DNA of 64,000 bases from Paracoccus aminophilus JCM 7686 (lineage in GTDB: Bacteria > Pseudomonadota > Alphaproteobacteria > Rhodobacterales > Rhodobacteraceae), in assembly GCF_000444995.1 (NCBI RefSeq), contig NC_022041.1, forward strand, positions 656,001-720,000. The letters run 5' to 3'. A program made the position numbers and the translations under genes. The notes beneath the pieces are model-generated. The model had not been told where the DNA came from, searched no databases, and worked only from the letters and a program-made list of their open reading frames with translations. This document shows positions 37,223 through 46,560 of this stretch, one piece after another (within the stretch, counting starts at the first letter, position 1; each line of letters opens with the position of its first letter).

Positions 37223-38728
37223 ATGACAAGTCCCGTCGAAATTTCCTTCACCGCAACCGAGATCACCGGCCTTTCCGGGCGTGAGGGCCGCATCGCGGTG
37301 CTGATCGGTGACAGCGGCAAGCTGCCGGCCGGTCTGCCGCGCTCGACCCGCGAGGCGGCGCAGCGCGCGCTTGATTCGGCGGGCTGGGCGGCGGTGAAGC
37401 CGGGCGGCGCGCTGGAGCTTGCCTATCCCGCCGGGCTTCAGGCATCGGCGCTGCAACTGATCTCGCTGCCGCGTCGCGCGACGGTTGCCGAGGCGCGCAA
37501 GGCCGGTGCGGCGATCGGCGCCAAGCTCGGGAAGGGCGAGACCACGGTTCTGGCAGATCGCCACAGCCTCGCCGCCGAAGTGGCGCTGGGGCTGGCGCTG
37601 CGGGCCTATGATTTCGATGTCTACAAGACCCGCAAAGCCGACGAGGCCGAGACCGCTGAAGACGGTGGCGAGGAATCCGGCAGCGAAAAGCGTGCGCATG
37701 TCACCTTCATGGCTGCCGAGCCCGAGGCACTTGCCCGGAAGGCCGAGCTCGGTGCCGCGATTGCGGAAGGCGTGTTCTTTACCCGGGATCTGACCAACGA
37801 GCCCTCGAACGTCCTGACGACCTCGGATTTCGCCGACCGTCTGCTGGCGATGCAGGAAATCGGCATCGAGGTCGAAGTGCTCGACGAGCCCGAACTGGCC
37901 AAGCTCGGAATGCGCGCGCTTCTGGGCGTCGGGCAGGGCTCGGAAAGCCCGTCGAAAGTCGTGGTGATGCGCTGGAACGGCGGCGGCGAGGAAGCGCCGC
38001 TTGCGCTGGTCGGCAAGGGCGTCGTCTTCGACACCGGCGGGATCTCGATCAAGCCCGCGGCGGGCATGGAAGAGATGACCATGGACATGGGCGGCGCGGC
38101 GGTTGTGGCCGGGGTCATGCGCGTGCTCGCGCTGCGCCGCGCCAAGGCCAATGTCGTCGGTCTGGTCGGACTGGTCGAGAACATGCCCGACGGCAAGGCG
38201 CAGCGTCCGGGCGATATCGTGAAGTCGATGAAGGGCGACACGATCGAGATCATCAACACCGATGCCGAGGGTCGTTTGGTGCTGGCGGACGTGCTTTGGT
38301 ATGCGCAAGAGCGCTTCAAGCCGAGCACGGTCATCGACCTTGCCACCCTGACCGGCGCGGTTCTGGTGGCGCTCGGTTATGAAAACGCCGGGATTTTCAC
38401 CAATGACGATGCGCTGTCGGATGCGGTGACGAAAGCCGCGCGGGCGGAAGGCGAGGGCGTGTGGCGCCTGCCGCTGGCACCCGCTTACGACAAGATCATC
38501 GATTCGCGGCTGGCCGATGTGAAGAACTCGGGCGGGCGCTATGCGGGCTCGATCACGGCGGCGCAGTTCCTGCAGCGCTTCATCAAGAAAGAGCAATCCT
38601 GGATGCATATCGACATCGCCGGTGTCGCTTTGCCGCCGGGGGGAACCACGCTTTCGCCCAAGGGTGCGTCGGGCTGGGGGGTGATGACGCTCGATCGTCT
38701 GATCCGCGACCGCTACGAAGTGAAATAA
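37223..38728 (+). CDS. pepA: Leucyl aminopeptidase (M17)
   Basis: Dinuclear metal exopeptidase that trims N-terminal residues. The 501-aa protein has the signature NTDAEGRLVLADVLWYA and the metal-binding GKGVVFDTGGISIKPAAGME, both intact. The N-terminal macro-like domain is normal. I chose the ATG at 37223 (MTSPVEISF); upstream in-frame starts at 37193 and 37217 are weaker. It is followed after three bases by holC, a pairing common across proteobacteria. Confidence 0.96.
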   Translation: MTSPVEISFTATEITGLSGREGRIAVLIGDSGKLPAGLPRSTREAAQRALDSAGWAAVKPGGALELAYPAGLQASALQLISLPRRATVAEARKAGAAIGAKLGKGETTVLADRHSLAAEVALGLALRAYDFDVYKTRKADEAETAEDGGEESGSEKRAHVTFMAAEPEALARKAELGAAIAEGVFFTRDLTNEPSNVLTTSDFADRLLAMQEIGIEVEVLDEPELAKLGMRALLGVGQGSESPSKVVVMRWNGGGEEAPLALVGKGVVFDTGGISIKPAAGMEEMTMDMGGAAVVAGVMRVLALRRAKANVVGLVGLVENMPDGKAQRPGDIVKSMKGDTIEIINTDAEGRLVLADVLWYAQERFKPSTVIDLATLTGAVLVALGYENAGIFTNDDALSDAVTKAARAEGEGVWRLPLAPAYDKIIDSRLADVKNSGGRYAGSITAAQFLQRFIKKEQSWMHIDIAGVALPPGGTTLSPKGASGWGVMTLDRLIRDRYEVK

Positions 38729-38731
38729 TCC

Positions 38732-39181
38732 ATGGGCGCCGCGCTTTTCTACCATCTCACGCGCTCGGCCCCCGAGGTGCTTTTGCCGGTTCTGATCGGC
38801 AAAAGCCTTCATGCGGGCTGGCGGGTCGAGCTGCGCGGCGCGCATCTTCCGGCGCTGGAACGGCTGGACGAGAGCCTCTGGCTCGGCGATGGGTTTCTGC
38901 CGCATGGGCTGGCGGGCGGCCCGCATGATTCGCTGCAGCCTGTGCTTCTGACTTTGGTCGGGCAGGGGGCGACCAACAACCCCTCCTGCCTGATTACGCT
39001 TCATGGTGCCGAGGTCGCGGCCGAGGACTGCGCGCCGTTGGAACGCACTCTGATCCTCTTTGACGGCAATGATCCCGAGGCGCTTGAGCGCGCCCGCGCG
39101 CAGTGGCGCCTGCTGACCAAAGCCGGGGTTTCCGCGGAATATTGGAGCGAGGCCAGCGGAAAATGGGAGCGCAAGCAGTAG
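38732..39181 (+). CDS. holC: DNA polymerase III subunit chi
   Basis: A 149-aa clamp-loader accessory subunit that links the polymerase III holoenzyme to SSB. The family block FYHLTRSAPEVLLPVLIGKS is at the N-terminus. FLPHGLAGGPHDSLQPVLLT lies in the middle and LILFDGNDPEALERARAQWR toward the end. It starts three bases after the pepA stop, so translational coupling is likely. It converges tightly on the retropepsin-like gene (one base between the stop codons). Confidence 0.93.
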   Translation: MGAALFYHLTRSAPEVLLPVLIGKSLHAGWRVELRGAHLPALERLDESLWLGDGFLPHGLAGGPHDSLQPVLLTLVGQGATNNPSCLITLHGAEVAAEDCAPLERTLILFDGNDPEALERARAQWRLLTKAGVSAEYWSEASGKWERKQ

Positions 39182-39182
39182 C

Positions 39183-39758
39183 TTAGCGTTCGAGCAGCAG
39201 CTTGTCGCCCTCGATCGAGACCCGCGCGAAGCGGCTGAGATAGTTCATCCCCAGCAGCGATTGATCCATCTCGCCGTCGATCACCACGGCCGGGACCTTG
39301 TGGTCCTCGATCTCGCCGATGCGAATCTCTTGGATCACCACGGGCGCGGTATTGACCGTGCCATTCGCGGTCCGCGCCTGCGAGATGAAGGCGAGATTCG
39401 CCGTGTCGATGCCGATTTTCGCCGCGTCCTTTTTCGTGAGCGCGATGGTCGTCGCGCCGGTATCGACCACGAAATCGATGGAGGTGCCGTCAAGCTGGGC
39501 GCGCAGATAATAGTGGCCGTCATCGCTGACCGGGATCTCGATGCCGCCGCCCTCAAGGATCTGCTGGCGTGGCGCGACGACGCCGGAAATATCCTTCCAC
39601 AATCCCGCAACCGCAACGGTTCCCGCGAAAATCAGGCCCCAGGCCGCAACCTGACGCAAAGTCTGGCCGGGGCGTGCGCGCAATTCGACGATCAGGAAAC
39701 CGCCGATCGCAACCAGCAGAAGGGCAAGATAGGCAAGGCGCGGCAGGTCGTCTAACAT
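39183..39758 (-). CDS. Retropepsin-like membrane-anchored aspartic protease
   Basis: A 191-aa protein of the TIGR02281/clan AA aspartic protease family. The N-terminus has two hydrophobic segments (LARLAYLALLLVAIGGFLIV-type and LRQVAAWGLIFAGTVAVAGL). The single-domain retropepsin fold starts near residue 85. The catalytic motif is FVVDTGATTIALTKKDA, and the flap-side block is LGMNYLSRFARVSIEGDKLL. Members are periplasmic-facing enzymes that dimerise like viral proteases. The substrate is unknown. It is divergent from the tat operon. Confidence 0.88.
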   Translation of the reverse strand: MLDDLPRLAYLALLLVAIGGFLIVELRARPGQTLRQVAAWGLIFAGTVAVAGLWKDISGVVAPRQQILEGGGIEIPVSDDGHYYLRAQLDGTSIDFVVDTGATTIALTKKDAAKIGIDTANLAFISQARTANGTVNTAPVVIQEIRIGEIEDHKVPAVVIDGEMDQSLLGMNYLSRFARVSIEGDKLLLER

Positions 39759-39846
39759 CGGCTTTTCCGGCTCAGAGGGCGCGCCGACCGGTCCGCCAGC
39801 GCGCCAACGCGCCCAGATCTTGGGCGCAGCATCACGCGTTTGGGGG

Positions 39847-39875
39847 TTTCGATCATCGCATCAACCACCTATATG
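39847..39875 (+). promoter_or_regulatory. Candidate sigma-70 promoter of tatABC
   Basis: TTTCGA (39847-39852), a 17-base spacer and TATATG (39870-39875) lie 56 bases before the tatA start. The -10 box is good, but the -35 box is weak. Confidence 0.35.
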
Positions 39876-39930
39876 CTAGGGCACCTGTTCTATCGCAAGG
39901 GTCAGGCCGGCCCTGCAACGGAGGCATAAC

Positions 39931-40239
39931 ATGCACGCACCTTCACCCATCGCCCTACTTCTGATTGCAATCGTGGTGCTGGTCCTTTTCGGCCGCGGCA
40001 AGGTCTCGAACCTGATGGGCGAGGTCGGCAAAGGCATCACCGCCTTCAAAAAAGGCGTCAAAGAAGGCACCGAGGAAATCGAGAGCGCCAAGGCCGACGA
40101 GGTCAACAGCCAAAGCGATATCGAGAAAGCCCGTGCCGAGATCGCCGCCGAACGTGCCAAGCTCGAAGCCGAGCGCGCACGCCTGGCAAGCGATGGCGCC
40201 ATGCGCGACGTCACGCCGCAAGACCAGAACAAGCTCTGA
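39931..40239 (+). CDS. tatA: Sec-independent translocase subunit TatA
   Basis: Forms the transport pore of the twin-arginine pathway for folded proteins. The 102-aa protein begins with the membrane helix (PSPIALLLIAIVVLVLFGRG), whose FGRGK end is characteristic, then the amphipathic helix GEVGKGITAFKKGVKEG. A charged Lys/Glu/Ala tail from about residue 50 makes it longer than E. coli TatA, as in other alphaproteobacteria. GGAGG lies just upstream. First gene of tatA-tatB-tatC. Confidence 0.95.
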   Translation: MHAPSPIALLLIAIVVLVLFGRGKVSNLMGEVGKGITAFKKGVKEGTEEIESAKADEVNSQSDIEKARAEIAAERAKLEAERARLASDGAMRDVTPQDQNKL

Positions 40240-40257
40240 ACCTGATCGGGCGCCGCA

Positions 40258-40803
40258 ATGTTTGATGTTGGCTGGAGCGAGCTGCTGCTCATCGGCGTCG
40301 TCGCTCTGATCGTTATCGGACCCGAGGATCTGCCCAAGCTCTTCCGGACCTTGGGCCGGATTTCCGCGCGAGCGCGCGGGATGGCGCGCGAATTCTCCTC
40401 GGCGATGGAGGATGCCGCGAAAAGCTCGGGGCTCGATGAGGCAGCGAAGACGCTCAAGGATGTGAACTCCCTGACCTCGAAGCGGGCGCTCGGGCTGGAT
40501 GCGCTGGATCGCGCCGCCGATAAATTCGAAAAATGGGATCCGCTGACGCCTAAGGACGAGGCCGCACGCGGCTCGCTTGTGCCCGATCCCTCGTCGCCGC
40601 AACCGCCGTCATCATCGTCGTCGTCGCAGCCGACCCAAAGCTCGGCTCTGCCCGCGCCACCGTCCGTGGCCGCCGCTACGCCGGCGCCTGCCTTTGCGCC
40701 CGAAGACATCACGCCTCCTGCGCAAGACGCTCCGAGCCGTCGCCGCCTTCATGCGGTGCGCCGTGCCGATCTGGATGGCACCACCGAGAAGAAAGGCGAC
40801 TGA
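40258..40803 (+). CDS. tatB: Sec-independent translocase subunit TatB
   Basis: Receptor-complex partner of TatC. The 181-aa protein has the N-terminal helix MFDVGWSELLLIGVVALIVI followed by GPEDLPKLFRTLGR, a hallmark of TatB. An amphipathic helix comes next (RARGMAREFSSAMEDAAK). A Pro/Ser/Ala-rich tail from about residue 105 is poorly conserved. It starts 18 bases after tatA, and its TGA stop abuts the GTG start of tatC. Confidence 0.95.
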   Translation: MFDVGWSELLLIGVVALIVIGPEDLPKLFRTLGRISARARGMAREFSSAMEDAAKSSGLDEAAKTLKDVNSLTSKRALGLDALDRAADKFEKWDPLTPKDEAARGSLVPDPSSPQPPSSSSSSQPTQSSALPAPPSVAAATPAPAFAPEDITPPAQDAPSRRRLHAVRRADLDGTTEKKGD

Positions 40804-41694
40804 GTGGCGTCCAATTCTGCCAAACCCGAGGATATCGACGACAGCTCTGCGCCGTTGATGGAGCATCTCAAAGAGCTGCGCACCCGGCTGATCTGGTCGG
40901 TGCTGGCCTTTGTGATCGCGATGATCCTGTGCTATTTCGTCTGGAATCCGATCTTTGACTTCCTGACCAAGCCGATCTGCTATGCGCTGGAAAAGCGCAA
41001 TCAGGCCTGTGGGCTGGTGCTTTTGAAGCTTCAGGAAGGCTTCTTCGTCGCCATGCGGATCGCCTTCTTTGGCGGCTTCATTCTGGCGTTCCCTGTGGTC
41101 GGCTATCAGCTGTGGCGCTTTATCGCGCCCGGGCTTTACCGCAGCGAAAAGAATGCGCTTCTGCCCTTCCTGATTGCCTCGCCGGTCATGTTCCTGCTGG
41201 GTGCGTCCTTCGCCTATTACGTCATTCTGCCCTGGGCCTTCGACTTCTTCCTTGGCTTCCAGCAGGGCCCCCATGCGCTGCCGGATGCGACAGTGGCGGC
41301 GGCTGATGCGGCGCGCCATGCTGGCAATACCGCAAGCGGCGGCGTCGGAGTCGCGGTCGAAAATCCTTGGGCGGGCATCGTCTTTCAGGGTTCGGTCGAG
41401 GAATATCTGACGCTGACCACCAAGTTCATCCTGGCCTTCGGGATTTCGTTCCAGCTGCCGGTCGCGCTGACGCTGATGGGCAAGGCGGGGCTGGTCTCTG
41501 CCGAGGGGCTCGCGTCGGTCCGCCGTTACGCGATCATCGCGATCCTCATTCTCGCGGCGATGGTGACACCGCCTGACGTGATTTCGCAGGTCGTGCTCTT
41601 TGCGGTCATCTACGGCCTCTATGAGATCTCGATTTTCCTCGTGCGCCGGATCGAGCGCAAACGTGATGCCGAGGATGGCGAACAAGAGAGCTGA
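40804..41694 (+). CDS. tatC: Sec-independent translocase subunit TatC
   Basis: Six-helix membrane protein that binds twin-arginine signal peptides. The 296-aa sequence has the conserved N-terminal [16 protein letters not shown]. The loops include [16 protein letters not shown] and the downstream [20 protein letters not shown]. The helix block [20 protein letters not shown] is also typical. It starts with GTG immediately after the tatB stop. A DUF815 ATPase gene follows 16 bases later, probably in the same operon. Confidence 0.96.
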   Translation: MASNSAKPEDIDDSSAPLMEHLKELRTRLIWSVLAFVIAMILCYFVWNPIFDFLTKPICYALEKRNQACGLVLLKLQEGFFVAMRIAFFGGFILAFPVVGYQLWRFIAPGLYRSEKNALLPFLIASPVMFLLGASFAYYVILPWAFDFFLGFQQGPHALPDATVAAADAARHAGNTASGGVGVAVENPWAGIVFQGSVEEYLTLTTKFILAFGISFQLPVALTLMGKAGLVSAEGLASVRRYAIIAILILAAMVTPPDVISQVVLFAVIYGLYEISIFLVRRIERKRDAEDGEQES

Positions 41695-41710
41695 GCTGAG
41701 CGGATCTGAG

Positions 41711-42562
41711 ATGAGTGAAATCGATACCCCGACCCTGACCCGGATTGCCGAAGCGCTGGAGCGGATGTCTCCGCCGACACATGGCGAACCCAGTTTCACC
41801 GAGGCCACGGCCTATATCTGGCAGGTCGATCCCGATCATCTGCTGCCGGTGCCTTCGGTCAGCCGGGTCGATCTGGTCCAGCTCATCGGCATCGACCGGG
41901 CGCGCGACACTTTGATGCAGAACACGCTGCAATTCGCGCGCGGGTTTGCGGCGAACAACGCGCTGCTCTGGGGCTCGCGCGGGATGGGGAAAAGCTCGCT
42001 GGTGAAGGCCGCTCATGCCGAGGCGGTGGCGCAGGGGCTGCCGCTCGTGCTGGTCGAGATTGCGCGAGAGGATCTGGGCTCGGTTGGGCGTCTGCTCGCG
42101 GTTCTGGGTCGCCACCCGGAAAAACGCTTCATCCTCTTCTCGGATGACCTGTCGTTCAGCCATGATGACACCCAGTATAAATCGCTCAAAGCCGTGCTCG
42201 ACGGCGGTCTGGCCGGGCGGCCCGAGAATGTGATTCTCTATGCCACCTCGAACCGCCGCCACCTGATGCCGCGCGACATGATCGACAATGAGCGTTCGAC
42301 CGCGATCAATCCCGGCGAAGCGGTCGAGGAAAAGGTCTCGCTCTCGGATCGCTTCGGGCTGTGGCTGGGCTTCCATCCCTGTTCGCAAGACGATTATCTG
42401 GCGATGATCGACGGCTATTGCACCGCCTATGGTCTGCGCCCCGATGCCGCGACCCTGCGGGCCGAGGCCATCGAATGGCAGGCCACGCGTGGGTCGCGCT
42501 CTGGGCGAGTCGCTTGGCAGTTCTTCACCGATCTGGCCGGACGGCACGGAATCACGGTCTAA
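41711..42562 (+). CDS. DUF815-family AAA+ ATPase
   Basis: A 283-aa predicted ATPase of the DUF815 family, of unknown substrate. Walker A is GSRGMGKSS (about residue 84) and Walker B RFILFSDDLSFSHDD. Sensor-like residues are in ENVILYATSNRRHLMPRDM, and NERSTAINPGEAVEEKVSLS is a family hallmark. I chose the ATG at 41711 (MSEIDTPTLT); the frame is open into tatC. The position directly after tatC recurs in other Rhodobacterales as I recall it; no functional link to Tat is established. A terminator follows. Confidence 0.88.
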   Translation: MSEIDTPTLTRIAEALERMSPPTHGEPSFTEATAYIWQVDPDHLLPVPSVSRVDLVQLIGIDRARDTLMQNTLQFARGFAANNALLWGSRGMGKSSLVKAAHAEAVAQGLPLVLVEIAREDLGSVGRLLAVLGRHPEKRFILFSDDLSFSHDDTQYKSLKAVLDGGLAGRPENVILYATSNRRHLMPRDMIDNERSTAINPGEAVEEKVSLSDRFGLWLGFHPCSQDDYLAMIDGYCTAYGLRPDAATLRAEAIEWQATRGSRSGRVAWQFFTDLAGRHGITV

Positions 42563-42890
42563 GGCCCAAGCGGTCCGCGCGGCGGCGATCTGCCGCAGGG
42601 GCGAGATGCAAAAAAATCTGGACGGGCGGGTAGGGAACTACCTGCCCTTTTTTATGGCACCTTCCCCACCCTGACCTGAAGATTCCGTGGAAAGGGCGCC
42701 GTGGATTCTGCGGAAAATTTAGCCAATTTCGCTGGAAAATCCCGCGTGTGGGCAAAATTCTTGCGATAATTGAGCGATTGCTCGATTTTGGCGCGGTGCC
42801 ACTGGACGGCCGCGAAAGATTGTTGCCAACTCGCCGAGCGCTTGCGTAGTCTCAAAGAGCGGAAACGATAACCACAACAGGGAGCCCGCA
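42563..42890. promoter_or_regulatory. 328-base intergenic region with terminator and ABC-operon promoter
   Basis: After the DUF815 terminator (42624-42653) the region is AT-richer than its neighbours. A small stem-loop (TTGAGCGATTGCTCGA) lies near 42770. A possible promoter TTGCCA, 18 bases, TAGTCT lies about 40 bases before the ABC operon's TTG start. No gene is seen. Confidence 0.4.
42624..42653 (+). terminator. Terminator of tatABC-DUF815
   Basis: A 10-bp stem (GGGCGGGTAG / CTACCTGCCC, one G:U pair) with a GGAA loop is followed by TTTTTT. Confidence 0.93.
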
Positions 42891-43994
42891 TTGACGACGC
42901 CGATTCAGGACGACGCCTTCGTCGTGTTCGACCATGTCCAGAAAAGCTACGATGGCCAGACGCTGGTTGTGAAAGACCTGAACCTGACCATTGGTCAGGG
43001 GGAATTTCTGACCATGCTCGGGCCCTCGGGTTCGGGCAAAACCACCTGCCTGATGATGCTCGCGGGGTTCGAGACGGCGACCCATGGCGAAATCCGGCTC
43101 GACGGCAAGAACATCAATGATGTGCCGCCGCACAAGCGCGGCATCGGCATGGTTTTCCAAAACTACGCGCTCTTTCCCCATATGACCGTTGGCGAGAACC
43201 TCGCCTTCCCGCTGGAAGTGCGCGGCATGGGCAAGTCCGAGCGTGAGGACCGCATCACCCGCGCCCTCGACATGGTCCAGATGGGCAAGTTCCGCAACCG
43301 CCGCCCGGCCCAGCTTTCGGGTGGCCAGCAGCAGCGGATTGCTTTGGCTCGGGCCTTGGTCTTTGACCCGAAGCTCGTGCTGATGGACGAGCCACTGGGC
43401 GCGCTCGACAAACAGTTGCGCGAACATATGCAGTTCGAAATCAAGGCCTTGCACGACCGTCTTGGCATTACGGTCGTCTATGTGACCCATGATCAGGGCG
43501 AGGCTTTGACCATGTCGGACCGCATTGCCGTTTTCAACGATGGTCGCATTCAGCAGCTCGCGCCGCCTGCCGTTCTTTACGAAAAGCCGGAAAACAGCTT
43601 CGTCGCGGGCTTTATCGGCGAGAATAACGCGCTCGCCGGCACGATCGAAAAGCTGAACGGCGAACATGCTCTGGTGCGGCTGAGCAATGGCGAGCTGATC
43701 GATGCAACGGCGGTCAATCTGCGCGAAAGCGGTCAGAAAACCACGGTCTCGATCCGGCCCGAGCGGGTCGAGTTCAAGCCTGAAATGATGCCCCCCGGCG
43801 CCCATACGATCGAAGCGGAGGTTCGTGACGTGGTCTATATGGGGGACATTTTGCGCACGCGTCTGCGCGTCGCGGGATCCGAGGATTTCGTGATGAAAAG
43901 CCGCAATACCCTGGGCCAGACCCGTCTGGCGCCGGGCCAAAAGATCCGGATTGGCTGGCACCCGCAGGATGCGCGGGCGCTCGATACCGTCTGA
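42891..43994 (+). CDS. Polyamine-type ABC transporter ATP-binding protein
   Basis: PotA-like ATPase that energises the uptake system encoded downstream. The 367-aa protein has Walker [14 protein letters not shown], the Q-loop [16 protein letters not shown], the signature [15 protein letters not shown], Walker [13 protein letters not shown] and the switch histidine [11 protein letters not shown]-terminal TOBE domain runs from about 290. It starts with TTG at 42891 behind AGGGAG. Genes follow in the order ATPase, binding protein, permease, permease. Confidence 0.95.
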   Translation: MTTPIQDDAFVVFDHVQKSYDGQTLVVKDLNLTIGQGEFLTMLGPSGSGKTTCLMMLAGFETATHGEIRLDGKNINDVPPHKRGIGMVFQNYALFPHMTVGENLAFPLEVRGMGKSEREDRITRALDMVQMGKFRNRRPAQLSGGQQQRIALARALVFDPKLVLMDEPLGALDKQLREHMQFEIKALHDRLGITVVYVTHDQGEALTMSDRIAVFNDGRIQQLAPPAVLYEKPENSFVAGFIGENNALAGTIEKLNGEHALVRLSNGELIDATAVNLRESGQKTTVSIRPERVEFKPEMMPPGAHTIEAEVRDVVYMGDILRTRLRVAGSEDFVMKSRNTLGQTRLAPGQKIRIGWHPQDARALDTV

Positions 43995-44019
43995 GACATT
44001 GTTAACTAGGGAGAGAGAC

Positions 44020-45093
44020 TTGAAAAAACTGCTTATCCTGACGTCGGCCCTCGTGGTCGTCGGCGCAGCCGCCCAGGCCGAAGAGATGAACCTGCTGTCC
44101 TGGGGCGGGGCCTATGGCAACAGCCATGTTCAGGCCTATGTCAAACCCTTCGAGGCCGAATCGGGGATCAAGGTCAAGGTCAGCGATGCCGACAACCCGG
44201 CAACGCCGCTGAAAGCGCAGGTCGAGGCCGGAAACGTCACCACCGATGTCGCCTCGGTCGAATATGCCGATGCCGTGCGCCTGTGCGACGAGGGTCTGCT
44301 GGAAACCATCGACCCGGCGATTCTGGTCGCGGCCGAAGACGGCACGCCCGCCGCCGATGACTTCATCCCCGGCGCGGTCACCGATTGCTTCGTCGGCACC
44401 GATGTCTATTCGATGGCGCTCGCCTATGATGAGTCCAAATTCCCCGATGCCAAGCCTGCGGGCCCGGCCGATTTCTTCGACACCGCCAAATTCCCCGGCA
44501 AGCGCACCATGCGCAAAGGCGCGAAATTCAACCTCGAATTCGCGCTGATGGCGGACGGTGTTCCGGCGGCAGATGTCTATAAGACGCTTGGCACGCCCGA
44601 GGGCGTCGATCGCGCCTTCAAGAAGCTCGATACGATCAAGAAGGACGTGATCTGGTGGGAAGCGGGCGCGCAGCCGCCGCAGCTTCTGGCCGATGGCGAG
44701 GTCACCATGGCCTATGCGTTCAACGGCCGGATCTTCACCGCAGCGCAGGAAGAGAAGAAGCCCTTCAAGATCGTCTGGGACGGTCAGGTCTATGAGATGG
44801 AGGGCTGGGTCGTGCCGAAAGGCGCGAAAAATCAGGACGCTGCGAAGAAGTTCATCGCCTTCTCGACCGCGCCGAAGCAGCAGGCCCGCGCCGCTGAATT
44901 CATCAGCTACGGCCCGCCGCGCAAATCGGCTGCCGCCATCGTCGGCAATCTCGAAGGCACCGATGTTGCCATGCAGCCGAACCTGCCGACGACTGCGGCC
45001 AATATGACCAATGCGCTTGGCTCGAACCTCGATTTCTGGGTCGATCATGACGGCGAGCTGAACGAGCGTTTCAGCTCCTGGCTCGCCCAGTAA
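44020..45093 (+). CDS. Polyamine-type ABC transporter substrate-binding protein
   Basis: A 357-aa periplasmic binding protein of the PotD/spermidine-putrescine group. The signal peptide is the first ~22 residues (MKKLLILTSALVVVGAAAQA). The mature start EEMNLLSWGGAYGNSHVQAY is typical. KKDVIWWEAGAQPPQLLADG lies in the middle domain. It begins with TTG at 44020, with an AGGGAGAG site, 25 bases after the ATPase. Three hairpins follow before the first permease. Substrate (putrescine, spermidine or a related amine) is not determined. Confidence 0.93.
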   Translation: MKKLLILTSALVVVGAAAQAEEMNLLSWGGAYGNSHVQAYVKPFEAESGIKVKVSDADNPATPLKAQVEAGNVTTDVASVEYADAVRLCDEGLLETIDPAILVAAEDGTPAADDFIPGAVTDCFVGTDVYSMALAYDESKFPDAKPAGPADFFDTAKFPGKRTMRKGAKFNLEFALMADGVPAADVYKTLGTPEGVDRAFKKLDTIKKDVIWWEAGAQPPQLLADGEVTMAYAFNGRIFTAAQEEKKPFKIVWDGQVYEMEGWVVPKGAKNQDAAKKFIAFSTAPKQQARAAEFISYGPPRKSAAAIVGNLEGTDVAMQPNLPTTAANMTNALGSNLDFWVDHDGELNERFSSWLAQ

Positions 45094-45102
45094 GCGAGAC
45101 AT

Positions 45103-45175
45103 GGCCGTCCCTTCACCGGGGCGGCCGTTCTTTCCTTCGGAGGGAAAACCCTCCGCAAAAGGCGGGCAAACCGCC
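45103..45175 (+). promoter_or_regulatory. Three consecutive hairpins between binding-protein and permease genes
   Basis: Stem 1: GGCCGTCCC / GGGGCGGCC (45103-45126), followed by GTTCTTTCC. Stem 2: CGGAGGG AAAA CCCTCCG (45138-45155). Stem 3: GGCGG / CCGCC (45161-45175). They likely cap the 3' end of the binding-protein mRNA and attenuate read-through into the permeases. Confidence 0.7.
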
Positions 45176-45240
45176 GCGACCGGAGCGGGTGTCGCATCAC
45201 GCGAGCTGCGCCGGATTGCCAGACAGGGATGAAGGAAGAG

Positions 45241-46557
45241 ATGGCAACCACTCCCGTGCCTCGGGCACTTGACCCCCATGCCGCGATCGCCCTTGAGGCG
45301 ACGGGCCTTGACGACAGCGGCGGGCTGCGGACGGCGGATGGACAGCCGTTGTCGCGCGCTTTGGCGCGCAGTTCGCGGCGCGCGCGGCGTCGGGCCTTCT
45401 TTCTGGTCCTGCCGCTTTTGCTGTTCATCCTCATCACCTTTGTGGTGCCGATTGGCCAGATGCTGCAACGCTCGGTCAAGAATGACGGCTTTTCCGCGAA
45501 TATGCCCGAGTTGAGCCGCTGGTTCGCCGAGCATCCGCGCGGCACCGCCCCCGACGAGACCGCCTATGCGGCGCTGGCCGCCGACCTGAAAAGCTCGGCT
45601 GAGGCGCGCACTATTGGCACGGTTGGCACGCGGATCAACTATGATCTCGCGGGCTCGCGCTCGCTCTTCACCTCGGCGGGACGGACCGCCCGGACGGGGC
45701 TCGAGCCGCCCTATCAGTCCTCGGTTCTGGCGATGGACCCGAAATGGGGCGATCCCCATCTGTGGTCGGTGATGCGTGAGGCCTCGAGCCCCTATACCGC
45801 GAATTTCTATCTCGCCGCGCTGGATCGCACCCGCAATGATCAGGGCGAGATCACGATGGCTCCGGCTGATCAGCAGGTCTATGTGATGCTCTTCAAGCGC
45901 ACGATGATGCTGTCGGCGATCATTACCGTCACGACTTTCCTCTTGGGCTTTCCCATTGCCTATCTGCTGGCGACCTTGCCGCTGCGCAAGTCCAACCTCT
46001 TGATGATCCTTGTGCTTTTGCCATTCTGGACCTCGCTTCTGGTGCGGACCACCGCGTGGATGGTGCTGTTGCAGCAGCAAGGCGTCATCAATGACTTTCT
46101 GGTTTGGCTCGGGGTGATCGGCAATTCGAGCCGGATTCAGATGATCTACAACCAGACCGGCACGATCATCGCCATGACCCATATTCTGCTGCCCTTCATG
46201 ATCCTGCCGCTTTACTCGGTCATGCGCACGATCAACCCGAGCTATGTCCGCGCGGCGCGTTCGCTTGGTGCGACGAGCTGGACCGCTTTCCGCCGGATCT
46301 ATTTCCCGCAAACCCTGCCGGGGCTGGGGGCGGGGGCGCTTTTGGTCTTCATTCTGGCGATTGGCTATTACATCACGCCCGCGCTGGTCGGCGGCTCGTC
46401 GGGGCAGCTCATCTCGAACATGATCGCGATGCATATGACCCAGACGCTCAACTGGTCGATGGCTGCCGCCTTGGCCGCATTGCTGCTCGGCGGCGTGCTG
46501 ATCCTCTACTGGATCTACGACCGGCTGGTCGGCATCGACAATCTGAAACTGGGGTAA
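45241..46557 (+). CDS. Polyamine-type ABC transporter permease 1
   Basis: PotB-like permease of 438 aa. One membrane segment at about residues 53-73 (FFLVLPLLLFILITFVVPIG) is separated from the remaining five by a ~150-residue periplasmic loop, longer than in PotB. The EAA loop that contacts the ATPase is YVRAARSLGATSWTAFRRIY. A start at 45229 (MKEEMATT) is also possible; I prefer 45241 behind AAGGA. It ends three bases before permease 2. Confidence 0.93.
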   Translation: MATTPVPRALDPHAAIALEATGLDDSGGLRTADGQPLSRALARSSRRARRRAFFLVLPLLLFILITFVVPIGQMLQRSVKNDGFSANMPELSRWFAEHPRGTAPDETAYAALAADLKSSAEARTIGTVGTRINYDLAGSRSLFTSAGRTARTGLEPPYQSSVLAMDPKWGDPHLWSVMREASSPYTANFYLAALDRTRNDQGEITMAPADQQVYVMLFKRTMMLSAIITVTTFLLGFPIAYLLATLPLRKSNLLMILVLLPFWTSLLVRTTAWMVLLQQQGVINDFLVWLGVIGNSSRIQMIYNQTGTIIAMTHILLPFMILPLYSVMRTINPSYVRAARSLGATSWTAFRRIYFPQTLPGLGAGALLVFILAIGYYITPALVGGSSGQLISNMIAMHMTQTLNWSMAAALAALLLGGVLILYWIYDRLVGIDNLKLG

Positions 46558-46560
46558 ACC

